From contig NC_133971.1 of NCBI RefSeq assembly GCF_031877795.1, forward strand, positions 18,015,171-18,079,170: a stretch of DNA of 64,000 nucleotides. Direction: 5' to 3'. Below, piece after piece: positions 1 through 11,701 of the stretch. Below the pieces are notes generated by a model. That model searched no databases. It was not told the origin of the DNA and worked only from the letters and a program-made list of their open reading frames with translations. The position numbers and the translations under genes were made by a program. This DNA is from Strix aluco (taxonomy: Eukaryota; Chordata; Aves; Strigiformes; Strigidae). How positions within the stretch are numbered: position 1 is the first letter of the stretch; every line of letters begins with the position of its first letter.

Positions 1-1397
1 TTGTATCAGATATGTCCTCCCAGGCAGACACAGAGCCAAGGTAGATCCCATACAGATCAATGGAATTGTAGTTGTCTGCCCATACCACCTACTCCCAGCA
101 GTGCCCGGTCTGGTGAGCCTGGCTGTGACCTTGGTGTCTATATTGTCTGTGGTCCTTTCAGAGAGAAGAGGGTTGTATCTGTGGGCCCACAGTAGATGAG
201 GCTACAAACGTCAGTAACCGAGAGTGACTGATTGTGCAACTGAATTGTTTGACTAATGTTTACTGGGACAGTGGTGTGCTGGTGGAGAGGCCAACCCACA
301 GACCGGGGAATTAGCCAAATCACTGTGTAAATAGCAAAATGTCTATCCGGAGCAGGTAGTGTTAGCTGTGAGATTTAATAGGCAGCGCTCAATACTTGAC
401 AAATAGTGATTGACAGGGAAAATATGGCAAACTGAAGACACAGAGGCTCCCCTACATTTGGTGAGAAAAGACTGTCAGGTGAGGACCCTTTTTTTAGAAA
501 GACTTCCTGACCTCATCTTTGGTCTCTGAAAGTCTAGCCAAGATCCACGTAGAGAGGAAGGTCTATGGTGATGCTTTGTGGGTTGGCGTGATAAAGCAAA
601 AGCTCTGAGTTGTCTGGAAAGCTTATGGTTTAACTCCTGCAGATTTTAAAGACCGAACATATTACCTCATCTGGTTTCTACTACTGTGCCAAAGTTAGGT
701 GGGCTGGCACAGCTGGGGCAGTAGTATGATAGGGCATAGGAGAAGACCTAACCATGATCTTGCTCCTTAGCACCTCCCCTCATGAAACTTCACAGAAGTG
801 AAGCCTTTATAAACCTGGGTCAAGAATCTTGCCAACTGCATTCCTGTGTCTTGGCTCATGCAACCAGAATCAGAGCATAAACAGTACTCGAACCACAAAG
901 AGAAGCTAAGTGAGAAGATCAGGTCATGCTTGTGAAATCAGGGGGATTCTAGGTGTTTATTCTGTGGGCCATGTACAGTCATTCAGACCTGAGCAGGTTT
1001 TAATCCTTGTCATACAATTGAATGCTCTTGACATCACAGGAAATCCCAGTGAGACCAATGCAGGAAGATGTTGCAGCATTTTCCCTCTTGACTTTGAGTC
1101 TGGGAAGAAATGCGATCCTCTAAGTGAGAAGAATTTATGTATCTCTGCTTGTATCTTGGCCCTGTTTCAGCTACATACCTTGCACTGGGTACAGCATACA
1201 AGTACACTGCTCAGTAATTTTGAAGGGTTGGGAGACAAAGGATGCTCTGCTGTTCCTACGGTGTGGTTAGGCTAGAAGGCAGCAGCAGTGATTACTGTGG
1301 CATGCGTGGGCCGCTGACCTGTTGCACTGCTCCCCTCCTCCAGCACCAGGACTGCTCTTGACTAGGACTTCATTGTTTTCTTTTTTGTCAATTTTAG
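1..1397 (+). other. TBC1D2: TBC1D2 intron (partial)
   Basis: This sequence precedes the acceptor ending at 1397 (TTTTAG). It contains no recognisable exon, repeat family or RNA gene; the short open frames have no coding character. It ends in a T-rich tract (about 1375-1395) that serves as the polypyrimidine stretch of the acceptor. Confidence 0.75.
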
Positions 1398-1583
1398 GTA
1401 GATCAGAGAGTCTTCAAAGACTTCCTGTCAGAGAAGCTGCCTCGTCTCATGGCTCATTTTGAGCAGTATCGGATTGATGTCTCGCTCATCACCTTCAATT
1501 GGTTTCTGGTGGCCTTTGTGGACAGCCTGGTCAGCGACATCCTCCTGCGAGTGTGGGATGCCTTCTTGTATGAGGGAACTAAG
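1398..1583 (+). CDS. TBC1D2: TBC1D2 coding exon, C-terminal half of the TBC RabGAP domain
   Basis: This exon of 186 bp (62 codons, phase 0 at both ends) reads from VDQRVFKDFLSEKLPRL to LLRVWDAFLYEGTK. It is flanked by an AG acceptor (1396-1397) and a GT donor (1584-1585). It covers the late TBC-domain segment, with the conserved SLITFNWFL and LLRVWDAFLYEG blocks that pack behind the catalytic groove. TBC1D2 (Armus) is a GTPase-activating protein for Rab7. It links Rac1 signalling and LC3-positive autophagosomes to late-endosome and lysosome traffic and to E-cadherin turnover. The sequence fits TBC1D2 better than its paralogue TBC1D2B by recall of the family, but no alignment was run. The frame is intact, so the gene appears functional here. 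Confidence 0.92.
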
Positions 1584-2232
1584 GTGCAACTCTCAGTCTA
1601 GGCCTTCCTTCCATCTGCACCACCTTTGTGACATGATGGCAGGGCGATGGGCATACACGTGTCAGAAATGTGGGGTTGAGCCTCTTGTGCTATCCTGCCT
1701 GTTTCATGGGGTGCCTTGATGCCTCCCAGCCTCTATGTTGTCTGTGTACTTGCTGCCGGTAGGCAGACCTAGTCCCTGATACTGTGCACAGTATCCCTGG
1801 CACTTCTTAGCAGGTAGTCCTGCTATGAAACAGCTTTCTGACAGGCGATGGTGTCTTCTGCTCTGTGACCTGGACACAACTGAGAGTATGACAGGTACAG
1901 GGAGCAGAAGATGGGCAGAGTGTTAGTATCTGAAAATGTGAGTCATGCATTGCCCCTATGCATAGGGAGAACTGGAAAACCCTTGCGAAATCCCTGTGGG
2001 GTCCTTTTGAAGGACCTGGTATGCTCTGGGGTTGTAAATTAGCTTACATTCTCATGGCATCAGCTCTGTGCTTCTTTAGGTGTGTCCTAATGCAGCCTAT
2101 TGAGAGCAGGAGAAGCCCAGTGTCCACTGGGTACTACAGTGCTGTGTGCCCCACCCCATGTTTTACGCCAGGAGGGTGTGATCCCTCAACTGCCTATGAC
2201 TTCGTCAACTCAAATACCTTTCAACCTTCCAG

Positions 2233-2354
2233 GTGATTTTCCGTTATGCTCTTGCGATTTTTAAATACAACGAGGAGGAAATCCTAAGAATTCATGACAG
2301 TGTGGAGATCTACCAGTACTTACGCTTTTTCACGAGAATGATCATGGATGGCAG
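2233..2354 (+). CDS. TBC1D2: TBC1D2 coding exon, end of TBC domain
   Basis: This exon of 122 bp reads VIFRYALAIFKYNEEEIL through IYQYLRFFTRMIMDG and ends with the first two bases of an Arg codon completed in the next exon. The acceptor CCAG ends at 2232 and the donor GTAGGA starts at 2355. The RYALAIFK and YLRFF blocks are the closing helices of the TBC domain. The preceding exon ends in phase 0 and this one in phase 2, and the joint restores a single frame without stop codons. Confidence 0.92.
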
Positions 2355-3048
2355 GTAGGACTGTGGGTTATAGACAACCTTCCATCTTGGGTTTGTACTT
2401 GCTTGCCTGTTAGGTCAGCCTAAAAAGAGTTGTGACCAGTCTGTTAAGAGAGATGCATGCACATTGGCAGGTCCATGGGACATGGATCAGCTGGTCTCTT
2501 TTTGACTTTCCCTTCATGGTGTTACTTAAAGTCTTTTTGGCTTGGGCAAAGGCATGCTACAGCAGAGCAGGCCACAAAGTCTGGGCCAGCCTTCTTTTTG
2601 CAGAAGCTGGAACCTGTGCTTCCACTTGCTGGGTTTCTCTCAGCTGTAGCTGGGGTATCTGGGAACACAGCACCACTCACAACCTTTAATGGCAACATGT
2701 ATCTGAGAGGAAGATTTCTGTGATCAGAAGAGCTCAATGCTGGGAATATTCCTCCCCCAGTGACCATCAGAATTGTCATCTGATCCACTGTCTCCTGACT
2801 GGTGGCTGCACACCAGTACCTTAAAAAATGGTGTGGTGTAAAGCTGTTGAAGTGTTGCTTGGGTTGGTGTTTTTGTGACAAGGAATTGCCTGTGATTTCT
2901 TTAAGACTGCTGCTTGCTGACTTTTGAGCTCAGAGAGCTGAAATCTGAGGCCCTACTTTTTGCCTACCCCAGGATGCACTTGGTGTATCTGTTACCATCT
3001 GTTACCAGCCAGTAAATTGGTTCACCAGACCTGTCTTTTCCATTGTAG

Positions 3049-3250
3049 GAAGCTGATGAACATTGCCTTCAATGACTTAAACCCGTTCCCCATGAAACTG
3101 CTGAGGAACCGACGGTCAATGCACAGGGAAGAGCTGGAGGCAGAGCTGTGCGAGCTGGAACAGATCAAGGCAGCCTATGTAAAAGAGAGAGCAGAGCAGG
3201 GGCCTCAGGACCTGAAGGAGGTTGTTAGTGAAGAGGAAGAAGAGATTTAA
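3049..3250 (+). CDS. TBC1D2: TBC1D2 last coding exon, C-terminus and stop
   Basis: This exon starts after TTGTAG (3047-3048) and completes the split Arg codon. It reads KLMNIAFNDLNPFPMK, then a charged helical segment (HREELEAELCELEQIKAAY, a short coiled coil), and ends in an acidic tail (SEEEEEI) at the TAA stop, 3248-3250. The 202-bp length keeps the frame with the upstream 122-bp exon. The NP-F helix and the Glu-rich tail agree with the usual C-terminus of TBC1D2 proteins. The acidic tail has no known catalytic role. Confidence 0.92.
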
Positions 3251-5612
3251 CAAAATCAGAATTCCTCATTACTTTCCTCCTGCCTTGCAGAAGGTTTTCA
3301 GTAGCAACTGTCTGTAAGAGATGGAGCAGTGGGGGAAAGGTGGTCACAGCAGGAGTTCATCTGACCCAGGAAGGAAGGCTGTAGGTATAAGACCATTTGG
3401 ATACCAAGCCAAACTTTGTAATGGATTGGAAGGTGTCAAAGTTTATCCTCTTCAGTACTTCTCCCCATTCAGCCCATTCTGCCCTCTGCAGTTCAGGATT
3501 ACAGCTGAAGGTTGATAGGAAATATCAGTTGTGGTACCACGACAGAAGTTGCCATGGTGCAAAAGACCCATCCAGGCAGGGATTTTCTACCTTTTCTGAT
3601 GGAGGCTTGAAAGAGATTTTTATGTACAAGTGAAACCACCAGAAACAGTGAACTGAGAGCACTCCCTCATTGGTACCTAAAGCTTTTGAATTGGAAAGGA
3701 AGGAAACCTGCTCTTTGAAGGCATGATGCCTTGAGTGACTAGCCTGCCAGGAGACCATGTGTTTAACATTGCAGTTACTGAGTCCTGACACTGTCTCCAG
3801 ATGAGTGTTGGGCCTGAGGACGTCCTGGGAGCTGGAGGATATCTTTCCATGGATCTCAGACTGGGACAAATGAAATGGGTTGAGGGAGAGCAGAGTTGCC
3901 TCTCTGGTTTATTTTGGTTCCTGTGAAAATGCATGGGAGTACAAGGTGTGCCTCCCTGCCTGGCTGTGAAGTGCTGGGAGCTACTTCTCCTCTTTACCTT
4001 TGAGCAGAGCCATCTATGGTTTGGCCTGACCCGGGCAGCATTGTGCCTTGCAGAGGTGAGTTTGCTCTGTAGAGGAGCTCTCATCTCAGTGTGAGACCAA
4101 CCACAGCCTGACTCCAGACAAGGCCTAATGTTATGGAGTCTGCCTACTGGAGACACCTGGATCTTCTGATCACCTCACAATTGGTCAGGATGAGTGTGTG
4201 GCCACCTCTCTCTGCCTCACAGTTATGCTCCTCCTGTGTCAGATTTCTGTGTTGATATTCCTGTCTCTGATGCCCTTTCATGGGAGGGAGGAGGTCTTTT
4301 CTGTAGGAGATTCCAATATTGAAGGTGCTTGACCTATGCAGTATGGCACCCTGGGGGTGAACCTGCAAACCCCTTGGACTAGGTCACAAAAGATGGCTTG
4401 ATATTCTTTAGGAAAAACATTAATTTCACCTGAACCAAGGAGCTGGCCTCCATGGGTCTAGCACACGGAGATGCCCTGCCTACCTCTGGGGATGTGGTCT
4501 GATAGCTTTCTCCCCTGCCTCCCAGGGTCACCCATCCCCTGGGCTGGATGCCCTGCCTGTGCAGCTCAGTCTTCCACAGACCCAGGATGAGTCAAGTGCT
4601 TCAGATAAATACAACTTACTTTCCTTAACATGATGCCAGATCCTGCTGCCCCGCTTTCCTGCTGAGTGGTGCTTTATTCCAGGTGTGCCTGCAGCGCTGG
4701 CACTGACAGCATGCAGCAGACCCCACTGTAAGGGGAGCTGTGCTCTATGTTTTTAAACTGACCTTGAACCCAAGCCCATTCAATGAACGATGCCTCCTTT
4801 AAACCTCTTGTGGTATAAACTCATCAGTGCTTGCAGAGGAAGGGAAAGGAAGCATTCATAGCCTATACTGTTCTCAGCCAGGTGGGCCGTAGCCAAGATC
4901 ACTGACTCTAGTGGAAACAGCACCAGCCTCTATTCACCTGAGACACATGGTCTGCCTCAGACACAACTGGACAAATCAGCCAGTTTCAAAGAATTACAGA
5001 AGTCTGAGCTGGGAGAGAGCCATGGAGGCCAACCACACAGTATGGAAATAATCAAAGTGGAAATGAGGTTTTCAGGAGAGTGGAAAGATAGGCAAGAGTG
5101 AGGTAGATCCCCTGCATGTCACTGACAGCTGCACGCACTGTTAAAGTGTGGGACGAGAAGGAAATGTTACTGGAATCTTGCCACAGTATCTTGGAAAAAA
5201 ATACACTGGTTTTAAAATGATGCCACCTAGCTATAGAAGCTCAAAAGGCAGAAGGTTTTTCTTTACAGATGATATTGCTAATCTAATTTACTCATACTGT
5301 TACGTGCATGGGTGCACACAAATGCAGATTTTTGCTACTGTTACGGATTTTTGAAAGGCTGTTACAGATCTTTGAAATCAAGACCATGGAAATTAGAAGT
5401 GTACTTACAACTGTATTTTTCCTAGACCCTTTTGCAACAGCTTAAAAATCTTTTCTTCCATCCTGTCCTTATGTTTTTTGAAAAAGGCATTTGAAATATG
5501 CATTATTAGACCAATGTTTACTTATATACTGTAGAGATACATCAGGCTATGGTTTGGTCTATGTGGTATATAATGACCTGTTAAAAAATAAACTTTTCTG
5601 AAGAAGGTGCAA
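3251..5612 (+). other. TBC1D2: TBC1D2 3' untranslated region
   Basis: This sequence lies between the stop codon and the first convincing poly(A) signal, AATAAA at 5587-5592. AT content rises towards the end (5330-5660), as is common near cleavage sites. No other gene is visible; short open frames on both strands are not conserved-looking. The exact cleavage site is inferred as 10-25 bases after the signal. A shorter UTR from a non-canonical signal cannot be excluded. Confidence 0.6.
5587..5592 (+). terminator. TBC1D2: Probable TBC1D2 polyadenylation signal
   Basis: A canonical AATAAA lies 2.3 kb after the TBC1D2 stop. T-rich and GT-containing sequence follows within 60 bases. It is the first perfect hexamer I saw after the stop codon on this strand. 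Confidence 0.6.
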
Positions 5613-8602
5613 AGATCAAGCTGTTGTCCCTGATGGGAAATTCTGAAAATAATTTTTAATTGAAATCAGAAGGTAAGGATATCTTAGGGTTCTTAGTTGT
5701 ATCTTCACCAGCCCTTGGTTTTGATCCACATATGTATTCGTTGAGGGCCATGTCCTCTGGTCATACTGCCAATCAGTCACTTGTGGTTATTCTTTACTAA
5801 AATGTGGTGGATGCAGGAATATCTGCAAGGTCTGTGCAGACCTGTGTCTTGGAGCCAAGCTAGCATATCCTCATGGGCCCTGCTCTACTTCCCTTCTGCT
5901 TCACAAACTTTAGAGCTACTGAAAAGCACTGAACTCATGTTACAAGATGCCAGCTGCACTCAGATGTTAACTTAGCCCTATGCAGGTTCCTTGGGCCTCT
6001 GCAAGACCTCCAGTGAGTATCAGTCAGTGCCACGGGTGTTTTGAACAGAGGTTACCTTGGCACGAAGTGCACAAGCATAATTTGTGCTGCCATGGCCAGC
6101 TGTTGTGGTTGAAAAACAGTTCGACCTGGTTGCACAGCCCAGTAACTTCCTCTGCCTGTGCATAAAACAGGTGTCTTTCCACCCCGGAGTCAGCCTTTGC
6201 TGAGCTTTGATGTATGCATAACATTACTTGTTAAATTAAGCCTTCTGTCTCTGCATTAATCTAAACCTTGGGATACCAGCTCCAACCTTAAAAAGGATGG
6301 TAGAGATTTCTGCCCCTACCCCCCCTGAATGTGCAATTAATCTGTAGTTGCAGACTTTGGGGCCACCAAGTGTTTATATGGTTTTGAGAGGACGAACTGG
6401 TAGATGATGGCCAAACATACAGAAAACCACTGCTGGCTCATTAAGTCCCTGAGCTGCAAACAGGGGTTTGAGCAGAAGCAGAGGCTGGGAGGCTTCCCTT
6501 CTTCACCCCTTTTTGGCCCTGTGTGATATTGGGCTGGCATGATCTTTGGTCTGAACCACCGTTACCTCTATATGCCGGAGCTAAGATGTCGCATGCAAAA
6601 GTGCGTGTGCAGCAAAGACACTCGATCCACTCCTGTATCCTGACACGCTGCCCCAGAAAGAGGCATTCCTGGGGAGGTTGTTTCTGTGTTGGGTTAATGT
6701 TTATCCCAAGCTTGAGCTTCTCATCCTGGGTGAAGGAGAGAGCTAAGCGACAAGGCATTGCCCATGAGCAGGAAGCAACAACACCCTGTAGCAGGATCTA
6801 TCCCACAGTGCTGTGTTTCTCCTCCAGCTTGCAACCTCCTGCCACCATCACAGACACAGACCTGGGGCTGGCTGTTTTCCCAGGTAAGAGCTGAGTTTGG
6901 TGGCCTGAGCCAAAGCTGGGACTTCTCCAGCCGTTTCTCAGTGCTAAGAGCTTTTCTACAGGACATTAGCTCTGTCTGGCTGAGAGATGTGCCAGGTACA
7001 AGAAGACAAACCACTTTCCTACGCCAGGGCCATAGTAGTGGAGCTGATACAATTTAATGCCCTCCAGGGTAATTTAACCCCTTTCCTGGAGTTCAGTGAG
7101 AGGCTGCAGGCTGCGCTGAGATGCGAAACTGTGAGAATACTCCTGTGTGCTTTCTGCTCAGCTTCAGGATCTCTACAGAGAGGAAAATGGCACTCCAGGT
7201 TAGTCAGTGGAAGAGGAGATATCACTAACCGTGGCAAGTGCATTTGGGGTGAGGGTTCCCCTGTCCCGCTGCAGCCGGGATGTTTGCTTTAGGCACATGG
7301 TCCACTGCCATTGAGACAAAGTCCCCATTTCTTTTTATTATTAACTGATGGCTTCCTGTCAAGTGCAAAGCTGGTGGATCAGTATCTGCTCTGGTTTTAA
7401 GCTTAATTTTCATAATACAGAACCTCTTTTGCACGTTTTGGTGTCAAGCTGTTAGGAAGCTTTGAGCCAACATGCAAAGTAAGTAAAATTAAGTTTCAAG
7501 GTCTTGGGAAAAGGTAGTGCTCAGCCCAACATCACAGCCTCCTGCTGAAAGTAATACCTTTGTTTTTTCTTTTATGAAGTGATTCTGTTAGTATAAAAGT
7601 ATTGTTTATGGCAGCATTTTCCAGGAAGGAAAAGTTCCAAAGGAAATTAAAACCAAGTGATGTACTTTTTGCTTCATCTTCTGATAATTTAACATTTTCC
7701 AACATGATAAAAGCTCTTGCGCATTGAGGGGGAATGCTGGTGCCACAGACACTGAAAAGATTTCCAGTTTTGACACTACCACTACAATGGCATTTTAAAT
7801 CAGTACCCAAAGCTGGCAGGTGTTGTGTGGGCCCAGCTTCCACCCTACCCCTCCACACCACATGTCCTCATACATGTGGCACAGCCAGTGATACTGAACT
7901 TTGCAGGGCTGGAAATAATTATAGCAGAATAGGTGGGAACTATGGAAGTTCTTGTTAAATATGATGCTAACTGTTAGTGATTTCCTTCATGTGGCTCCAT
8001 CCAAACCTACCACAGGCATGTCAGGCCCCTTGTCCTCAGTGCAGTGCCTCCGCTTCAGTGCAGATATACTGGGCTGTGCACTGGTATAATGTGACCTTAA
8101 ACTAAATTGACTTGAGGATATTGTGTCTGCAAACTGGTCATGCCCTTGCTAGGGTTGCAAGGCATATCACCAAGCAGAAAGCTGTTTTCCTTCTGTCTCA
8201 TGTCTTCTTCAACTTCTGCAACTGCTCCCTGCAAGGCAGGACCCTGCTCCCTGGGAGCTGCCCCCAGCTAGGTGAGAGGTGCACAGGTACCACAGATGTG
8301 GCCACACTGACGTAGCTCCTGCAACGCAGAGCAGCCTTGACAGGTGCCAGTTCTGCTCTTCCTGGCAGCTTGCCACAGGCTGCAGTCAGTGCTGCACATG
8401 GTTTCTGGCTAGCAGTGGGCTGATGGTGGTGTTGGATGGTGCTGCTGTCAGGCTCCCCTCCATAATGAACTCTGCTGTCTGTGGTGGTAGCTTTCCTCTT
8501 TTCATTAATTTGCACAAGCTGGGAAGAGGTGTCCAGAGGTGACACTAGACTGCCTCTGGCCTGATTTCTGGCACTTAAGAAAGTGGGATGGCAGAGAGTT
8601 AC
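5613..8602. other. Intergenic sequence, no gene seen
   Basis: This is single-copy-looking sequence between the TBC1D2 poly(A) site and the first solo LTR. Open frames reach about 120 codons on both strands but lack family resemblance, splice logic or a shared frame. No repeat family or RNA gene was recognised. Confidence 0.6.
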
Positions 8603-8607
8603 AGGGC

Positions 8608-9194
8608 TGTCCTAGTTTAACCCCAGCCAACAACTAAGCACCATGCAGCTGCTTGCTCACTCCTCCCCCCTCCCAGTGGGACGGGGAGGAGAATTGGAAA
8701 AGAAAGTAAAACTTAAGGGTTGAGATAAGAATGGTTTAATAGCTAAAATAAAATATAATAATAACAACAATAATAATAAAAAATATAATAATAATAATGA
8801 AAAGGAATATAATAAAAAAGAGAGAAATAAACCCCAAGAAAAGACAAGTGATGCACAATGCAATTGCTCACCACCCACTGACCAATGTCCAAACAGCGAT
8901 CCACCCCCTGCCAACTCCGCCCAGTTTATATACTGAGCATGATGTTCTGTGGTATGGAATATCCTTTGGCTAGTTTGGGACAGCTGTCCTGGCCATGCTC
9001 CCTCTCATCTTCTTGTACACTGCTTGCTGGCAGAGCATGGGAAACTGGAAAATCCTTAATTTAGGAGGAGCGCTACTTAGCAACATTTAAAACATCAGTG
9101 TGTTATCAACATTAATCTCACACTAAATCTTAAACACAGCACTGTACCAGTTACTAGGAAGAAGATTAACTCTACCTCAACCAAAACCAGGACA
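8608..9194 (-). mobile_element. Solo LTR of an endogenous retrovirus (family 1, copy 1), minus orientation
   Basis: The element begins TGTCC and ends GGACA, the TG...CA ends expected of an LTR. It is flanked by a perfect 5-bp target duplication, AGGGC (8603-8607 and 9195-9199). Read on the minus strand it has a TATA box (TATATAAA, complement of 8925-8932) and, downstream, an A/T-rich part with TAA/ATT microsatellite tracts (about 8735-8800) and an ATTAAA-type poly(A) signal. No internal retroviral sequence adjoins it, so it is a solo LTR left by recombination between two LTRs. A second copy at 47570-49709 is split by a CR1. The 5-bp duplication fits ERVL-type elements, but the class is an inference. 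Confidence 0.88.
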
Positions 9195-9199
9195 AGGGC

Positions 9200-10263
9200 A
9201 CATTGCTTCAACTTCTGCTGTTGGATCCCAACAGAAAGTACTAACAACACTGTTTTCTTCAGGGCTGCTGGGAGGCCCTTTACACAGCAGGACAAGTATT
9301 GTGTGGGGGTGCTCTTTGCCACAAGCCACCTCCATGGACACAGGCTGTCAGCAGCGGTTGCTCAGCCAGGCCCCTGCTGTTGGATGACCAGTTGAGAAGT
9401 CCCAGGAAAAAAGACAGAGAGTAGAGTTCACCTCAGTCACCAAGGACACCCCAGTACAGACACCAGTCCCAGTCATCCAGTCTTAGACTGCAAAGTGGAA
9501 TGGGAGCAAAACCATTCACTTTGTTGGCACCTAAAACAGCTCTGAGAAATGGCACTTGTGCATGACTAGCATAGCTAGAAGCCTACAGTGGACAGGGCTG
9601 CAGGCAGTAGAAATGTTTCCCACCGATAACATCAAAGAAGGATAATCTTTGTCCCTCTGTAAGTCCTGCATGCAATCTTCTACAGCTCAACCAGGGCCAG
9701 AGCACAGCGCGTGTGTGAAAGCAAGCACTGGAAATCATCTGTGCATCAGCACCTGACCTGTCTTGTACTTCTCCATGGTGAAGATGTGAGCATGCACTGT
9801 CCTGAGGGGTTCCAGAAGTCATCTCCATTCCTGTAGGCAGAGTAGGTCCAGGACAGCTGCTGCACAAGCAGCCACAATTTGTGTCCACAGCTGGATTGCT
9901 TCCTGCACTCCATCCATGGACATGCTTTTCAACAGCTGTGTTTCTGCTCGAGTGCCTCTGTCTCCTAGGTTGTCCTAGCCTGGCACCTGGCATCAAGGCA
10001 TGGAGATCACTCTTAGGGGCTGCTGGTTGCTTCTGAAATTTTGCTCAAGTCCCTTGAAGGATTTGGTGGGACTGCTTTTGTCAAGGGTCTGCTTTTCCTT
10101 CCCCAGAATGACTTCAGCTGCCCTGAGGGACTGGCAGACTCCCATATCACCACCACAGAATCAAATCAGAGACATCTGAACTGCAGCATCTCACTTGTGG
10201 AGGACACTCAGTCTCACGGTCTTGTCACACCTTGCTGGCTCAGCCCAGAGCTGCCTGCCCCTG
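9200..10263. other. Intergenic sequence, no gene seen
   Basis: This is the gap between two solo LTRs. A 137-codon minus-strand frame (9583-9996) has no recognisable domain, and no repeat was identified. Confidence 0.55.
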
Positions 10264-10267
10264 CTAC

Positions 10268-11005
10268 TGATTCGCGGAAAAAGACTCTACAACTCGAATA
10301 GAGTTATACAGCAGGTGTGTTTACTCTGGCTGGGGTGCAAGGGGATTTCTCCACAAAGCTTGCACCCCAACAGCACATTTTACCAAAAACTTATAGAGTG
10401 TGGATATACATATTCATTGGATTACATAACACAAACATACATATGCATGAGTAAGGCTGGGTTCTAGAGGCTGGTGCCAGCAGTTTATGTTCTCTTTGCA
10501 CCTGCGCATTGCCTCCTGTGGGGTGTCTTCGGGGGTCTTTGGGAGGAAGGCTTGTAGTCTTTCTCACCTTGTTTTTTCCCCGGAGCATGCGCAGATTCTC
10601 TTGGCCAATTTCTTGACCAACAAAAATGTTTTTCAGCTGGTTTACTCATCCTATCTTCAAAGGGAACCAATGAAACTTCTACCATCCGTATATGGCTATC
10701 TTTACTCATTACCGAGGCCCAATGAGTTAGAGCACACCTGTTCCTCAAGAACAAAACCATGATATTTTGCTGAACACTGCTGTTCTTGGTAGATTTTCAC
10801 AGTAAACTGCTTTGTTTTGATGGACACAGTAGTCCTTGGTAAAATTCCACAGAACAGTCTGGGCAAGCAGGATTATTAGCAATATTAAAAAAATACTGTA
10901 AGTAATACTATAACTCGCTGTAAGTAAGTAAATAAGTTGCTAAGCAGTTTTCTATAAGTAAATAAGTAAATAAGTCTTAAAACAAGTAATCATTTCTCTG
11001 TATCA
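10268..11005 (-). mobile_element. Solo LTR (family 2, copy A), minus orientation
   Basis: The element is bounded by TGATTC at the left and GTATCA at the right, which form an imperfect terminal inverted repeat. It is flanked by a 4-bp duplication, CTAC (10264-10267 and 11006-11009). It is homologous to 44115-44805 along its length and, in reverse orientation, to 26805-27063. On the minus strand a TATA-like CTATAAG (near 10390) precedes the R/U5-like end. The U3 side holds AAGTAAAT-type tandem repeats (about 10905-10979). No coding sequence remains. The 4-bp duplication points to a gamma-like (class I) integrase, as an inference. Confidence 0.8.
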
Positions 11006-11103
11006 CTACCCTGACTGGTGGGACTAAAGCGTGGAGATGAGCCAGCTGTCTCAGTCTCTGTTCACAGAGGACTAGAGTGGTGTTAGTTGAGTGGGTGACC
11101 TGG

Positions 11104-11696
11104 TGTACTGCGTCTGGCTGAGCCAGAATTGGTTTTCCCCTGTAGCAGCCCTCATGGTGCTGTGTTTTATGTTGGGAGCTGGCAGGGTGTTGATAGCACA
11201 CTGGTGTTGTGGCTACTGCTGAGTAGTGCTTACACAGCACCAAGGCTCTTTCTGACATTTCCCCCCCGCCACAGTGGGACGGGGTGGGCAAGATCTTGGG
11301 AGGGGACACAACCAGGACAGCTGACCCGAACTGACCAAAGGGATATTCCAGACCATATGACGTCTGCTCAGTATAAAGCTGGGAGAAAGGAGGAAGGGGG
11401 TGGGGTCACCCTTGGTCCTCCGAGGCAACCACTACGCGTATGGGAGCCCTGCTTCCTGAGAAGGCCCGACATCGCCTGTTCATGGGAAGTAGAGAATAAA
11501 TCTGTTTTCTTTTTGTTTTGCTTCCACACGTGGACCTTTGCTTCGCTTTGCTTATATTAAACTGCTTTTGTTTTACCCACAAGGGTTGGTTATTTTCTTT
11601 TCCCTCTTTGCCCTGTTGAGAAAAAAGGGGAAGGGGGGGGAAGTGATAGAGCGACTTGGTGGGTACCTGGCATTTAGCCAAGGTCAAACCACCACA
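11104..11696 (+). mobile_element. Solo LTR (family 3), plus orientation
   Basis: The element starts TGTACT and ends CCACCACA, with a perfect 5-bp target duplication CCTGG (11099-11103 and 11697-11701). It contains a CRE-like TGACGTC (11358-11364), a TATA box (TATAAA, 11372-11377) and a poly(A) signal AATAAA (11495-11500), in U3-R-U5 order on the + strand. The distance from TATA to AATAAA, about 120 bp, suits a short R region. No internal retroviral sequence flanks it. It sits only 98 bp from the family-2 LTR, in the opposite orientation. Confidence 0.87.
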
Positions 11697-11701
11697 CCTG
11701 G

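Larger units (their letters stand above)
1..5612 (+). other. TBC1D2: TBC1D2 gene, 3' portion (gene-level span)
   Basis: The window opens inside an intron of TBC1D2. Three coding exons (1398-1583, 2233-2354, 3049-3250) and a 3' UTR ending near 5612 follow on the + strand. Together the exons encode the last 169 residues and the stop. The GAP catalytic motifs (IxxDxxR and YxQ fingers), the N-terminal PH domain and the central coiled coil all lie upstream of the window. I saw no coding exon in 1-1397. Gene identity rests on the C-terminal TBC sequence and on CORO2A being the next gene downstream in the same orientation, as in other vertebrates. Confidence 0.9.

Noticed and set aside
4988..5035. 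CR1-tail-like sequence (AAAGAATTACAGAAGTCTGAGC) in the TBC1D2 3' UTR
   Set aside because: Only a short resemblance to the reverse complement of a CR1 3' end, with no supporting ORF2 sequence beyond it.
11129..11560. 143-codon plus-strand frame
   Set aside because: Lies wholly inside the solo LTR at 11104-11696, across its promoter and poly(A) signal; not a gene.
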